A DNA stretch of 64,000 bases from Marinomonas spartinae. Its GTDB lineage: Bacteria; Pseudomonadota; Gammaproteobacteria; Pseudomonadales; Marinomonadaceae. The notes under the pieces are model-generated. The model was not told the DNA's origin. It saw only the letters and a program-made list of their open reading frames with translations, and ran no database searches. The stretch is from the NCBI RefSeq assembly GCF_016461715.1, contig NZ_JAEMUI010000022.1, positions 1 through 64,000 of the forward strand, in the 5' to 3' direction. Positions 62,172 through 64,000 of this stretch are shown in pieces; the first letter of the stretch is position 1; the number at the start of each line of letters is the position of its first letter. Made by a program: the position numbers and the translations under genes.

Positions 62172-63044
62172 ATGCCAATTGAAATTTCACACTTTGATAC
62201 GACGATCATTAGAGATCATGTAGAAATCGTATTAACCATTGCTTGGGCGCTTATCTCTTATGCTGTTCGTCGTTATACGAGACGGGTGATACGTCGTCAC
62301 CCTACGCTTGAACATGATAAAAAACGTCAACGGATTAACACGCTGGATAATATTTTCAATCTTTTTTTAGTGGTTGGATTTATTTTAATCTGGTCCTCTG
62401 AATTACAAAACCTTGCGATCTCTATTGCCGCTTTTATGGTTGCCTTGGTTGTAGCGACGAAAGAGTTTATCTCTTGTATCGTAGGAGCGTTTTTTCGTGC
62501 CAGCACTCGGCCTTATCAAGTAGGTGACTGGGTAAGGATTGGTAATTTCGAAGGGGAAGTGACCGACAGTGATTGGTTGTCCACAACCTTGTTTGAAGTC
62601 GACTTGAAGGGGGGAAGTTATGGCTATACAGGGCGTACAACGGTTGTGCCGAATAGCTTGTTGCTCACGAGTACCGTGCAAAACCTGAATTATATGCGGC
62701 GCTATGTCACCCATGTTTTTTCTATCACAAGACAGAATGATGAGGTTAACCTGTTCGAAATAAAACAGGACATTTTAGATAAGTTAAAAGAATACAGTGA
62801 GCACTTTCATGGGGTGGCCATTCGTTATAACAGTCTGATTGAAAAACGTCTCGATATTAAAATATCAGGGCCAGAACCTCGGGTTCGCATTACCACCTCC
62901 CATGAGGGGCATACCCAGTTCACTATATCGCTATTTTGTCCAACCAATGAAGCAATGGATATTGAGCAAAAAGTCACCGAAGACTTTATGCGTTTTTGGT
63001 ATGAAAAACGGGCTAAAATAGTACAAAAGTCCCAAACAGCTTAG
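62172..63044 (+). CDS. mechanosensitive ion channel family protein (MscS-like)
   Basis: A 290-residue MscS-family protein. Three N-terminal hydrophobic segments are followed by the pore-lining and beta domain region F-R-A-S-T-R-P-Y-Q-V-G-D-W-V-R-I and G-E-V-T-D-S-D-W-L-S-T-T; the G-R-T-T-V-V-P-N-S-L segment is the MscS beta-domain hallmark. It would open under membrane tension to release solutes at low osmolarity. The DUF1439 gene follows after 9 bases, so the two are probably co-transcribed. Confidence 0.88.
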   Translation: MPIEISHFDTTIIRDHVEIVLTIAWALISYAVRRYTRRVIRRHPTLEHDKKRQRINTLDNIFNLFLVVGFILIWSSELQNLAISIAAFMVALVVATKEFISCIVGAFFRASTRPYQVGDWVRIGNFEGEVTDSDWLSTTLFEVDLKGGSYGYTGRTTVVPNSLLLTSTVQNLNYMRRYVTHVFSITRQNDEVNLFEIKQDILDKLKEYSEHFHGVAIRYNSLIEKRLDIKISGPEPRVRITTSHEGHTQFTISLFCPTNEAMDIEQKVTEDFMRFWYEKRAKIVQKSQTA

Positions 63045-63053
63045 GAGCTTAGA

Positions 63054-63644
63054 ATGATTCGTCGTGTTATTGCAGCCTGTACACTGGTCTTTTTTTGTTT
63101 GTTTCTGAGTGGTTGTACAAATGGTTTAAGCGTTACACAAGCGCAGCTAAATGAGGCCATTAAGAAAGAAATCGCGCAAGGAAAAGAGCGTCAAATAGCA
63201 CTTGGTTTAAAGGATAATGGTACCTTGGATATGACACTGAAGGTACAAAGTGTTCAGCTGAATTTAACCGAAAAAGACGGTGGTATGGCGTTAGTCGACA
63301 TGGTGTGTTTGTTGTCAGGAAAGGTCAACGCCTTTGGACAGAGTTTTACTTTTAGTACTCAGGTGAAACCATCGTTATCGTCAGGGGTGAGATTGGAGGA
63401 GAATCGTATCTACCTTGTTTCCCCCAGAATAACGAACATTGAAGTCTATGGTTCTAAATTCAGCGACCAGTTATTGCGTTCCACATTAGGCTCTCTAAAT
63501 AGTGATTTTGAAAAAGCCTTAACAAGCTATTTTAATCAACACCCTGTTTATGTACTGAATCATAATTTAGAGCAGAAGTTGGCGGCCTCTATGATCAAGA
63601 ACATCACCATTAAGGAAAATGAATTACTGCTGGGGCTGTTTTAA
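63054..63644 (+). CDS. DUF1439 lipoprotein (YceB-like)
   Basis: A 196-residue lipoprotein with lipobox F-L-S-G-C (Cys21). The mature part begins with L-S-V-T-Q-A-Q-L-N-E-A-I-K-K-E, typical of the DUF1439/YceB family of periplasmic lipid-binding-like (TULIP-type) lipoproteins. GGAG precedes the ATG. No reaction is known. Co-transcribed with the MscS-like gene by spacing. Confidence 0.85.
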   Translation: MIRRVIAACTLVFFCLFLSGCTNGLSVTQAQLNEAIKKEIAQGKERQIALGLKDNGTLDMTLKVQSVQLNLTEKDGGMALVDMVCLLSGKVNAFGQSFTFSTQVKPSLSSGVRLEENRIYLVSPRITNIEVYGSKFSDQLLRSTLGSLNSDFEKALTSYFNQHPVYVLNHNLEQKLAASMIKNITIKENELLLGLF

Positions 63645-63752
63645 ATGGGACAAGAAGAGACTAGGTGCTCGCCATTTTCTACGGAACTTCTATAATGTTG
63701 CGCAAAATACGCAATGGTATTTATCAGGCCGTTTTATTTTAGAGGAAAGAAC

Positions 63753-64000
63753 ATGTCAATTGCAGACAATCAAGTTGTCACGTTTCACTACACACTTCGT
63801 CATGGTGACGAACTGATCGAAACATCCGCAGGTAAAGACCCCATTTCTTATCTGCATGGTCACAGCAATGTGATTCCAGGTCTTGAAAAAGCCATGGAAG
63901 GAAAAGAAGCAGGCGATGAGTTTGAAGTCACGGTTCCTATGGCTGAGGCATATGGAGAGCGTTATGAAGACCGTCAACAACAAGTGCCAGTAAAACACCT
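63753..64000 (+). CDS. FKBP-type peptidyl-prolyl isomerase (SlyD-like), 3'-partial
   Basis: ATG 63753 with AGAGGAAAG upstream; the frame is open to the window end (82 codons). M-S-I-A-D-N-Q-V-V-T-F-H-Y-T-L, then Y-L-H-G-H-S-N-V-I-P-G-L-E-K-A-M-E-G and E-F-E-V-T-V-P-M-A-E-A-Y-G-E-R match the FKBP plus insert-in-flap (IF) domains of SlyD-type isomerases and chaperones. The metal-binding tail of SlyD, if present, lies beyond the window. Confidence 0.9.
   Translation, partial: MSIADNQVVTFHYTLRHGDELIETSAGKDPISYLHGHSNVIPGLEKAMEGKEAGDEFEVTVPMAEAYGERYEDRQQQVPVKH

Overview
The window looks like chromosome from a marine gammaproteobacterium of the Oceanospirillales, most probably Marinomonas or a close relative. 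The reasons are the moderate-to-low GC content, a lodAB-type quinoprotein oxidase pair (a family first described in Marinomonas), the number of LysR regulators, MCPs and ABC importers, and a RAYT element with gammaproteobacterial-type ends. I saw no rRNA, tRNA or CRISPR array. Nearly all of the sequence is accessory or catabolic; the right end (YebG, MscS, DUF1439 lipoprotein, FKBP isomerase) looks more like a core region.

Layout. 1-3.8 kb: an AT-rich partial unknown gene, a broken asparaginase II remnant coupled to a YcaQ-like gene, and a LysR/azoreductase divergent pair. 3.9-8.2 kb: an orphan GH8 glucanase, a small membrane protein and a Cache-type chemoreceptor. 8.3-15.7 kb: a drug-type MFS pump with divergent HTH regulator, then an unknown beta-rich protein followed by a LodA-like CTQ oxidase and its LodB-like flavoprotein, and an XRE-type protein that looks truncated. 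16-18.4 kb: a bile-acid-symporter-like transporter and a SotB-type MFS. 18.5-32.9 kb: a catabolic block with amidase, D-serine dehydratase, a LysR regulator, a complete dipeptide-type ABC importer, two M20 peptidases and RidA, followed by ACC deaminase and a convergent Lrp/AsnC regulator. These fit import of peptides or amides, hydrolysis, PLP-dependent deamination of the released amino acids, and clearance of 2-aminoacrylate by RidA.

33.0-36.0 kb holds an unusual structure. A penicillin-acylase-family gene sits between the two halves of a split RAYT transposase gene, in permuted order, and the whole is flanked by about 175-bp direct repeats of the 5' end and upstream region of the Lrp gene. 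This is what a single-crossover (Campbell-type) integration of a circle would leave. 36-41.6 kb: a second chemoreceptor, KdgM-like porin, periplasmic chorismate mutase, STN-domain lipoprotein and a DUF945 protein.

42.0-46.3 kb is a tight five-gene leftward operon: a thermostable-hemolysin-family protein (GNAT-like by my reading), an acyl-adenylating enzyme, a haem-oxygenase-like metal oxidase with a full set of candidate metal ligands, a short-chain dehydrogenase and an exported TPR protein. It looks like a small-molecule biosynthesis pathway whose product I cannot name, and it is my best candidate for an undescribed system. 46.6-54.9 kb: a LysR regulator with a perfect palindromic operator, diverging from a guanidinobutyrase-like ureohydrolase, a TIM-barrel protein, a 2OG-Fe(II) oxygenase, a polar-amino-acid ABC system with a fused permease-ATPase, a class II aldolase and a hydroxyacid dehydrogenase. 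This is probably a guanidino-compound catabolic module.

55-64 kb: an APC-like permease, CPA2/Kef-type antiporter, GGDEF-EAL protein, zinc metallopeptidase, LexA-controlled YebG, MscS channel, DUF1439 lipoprotein and the start of an FKBP isomerase. All calls rest on reading the sequence and on memory of the protein families; no database search was run.
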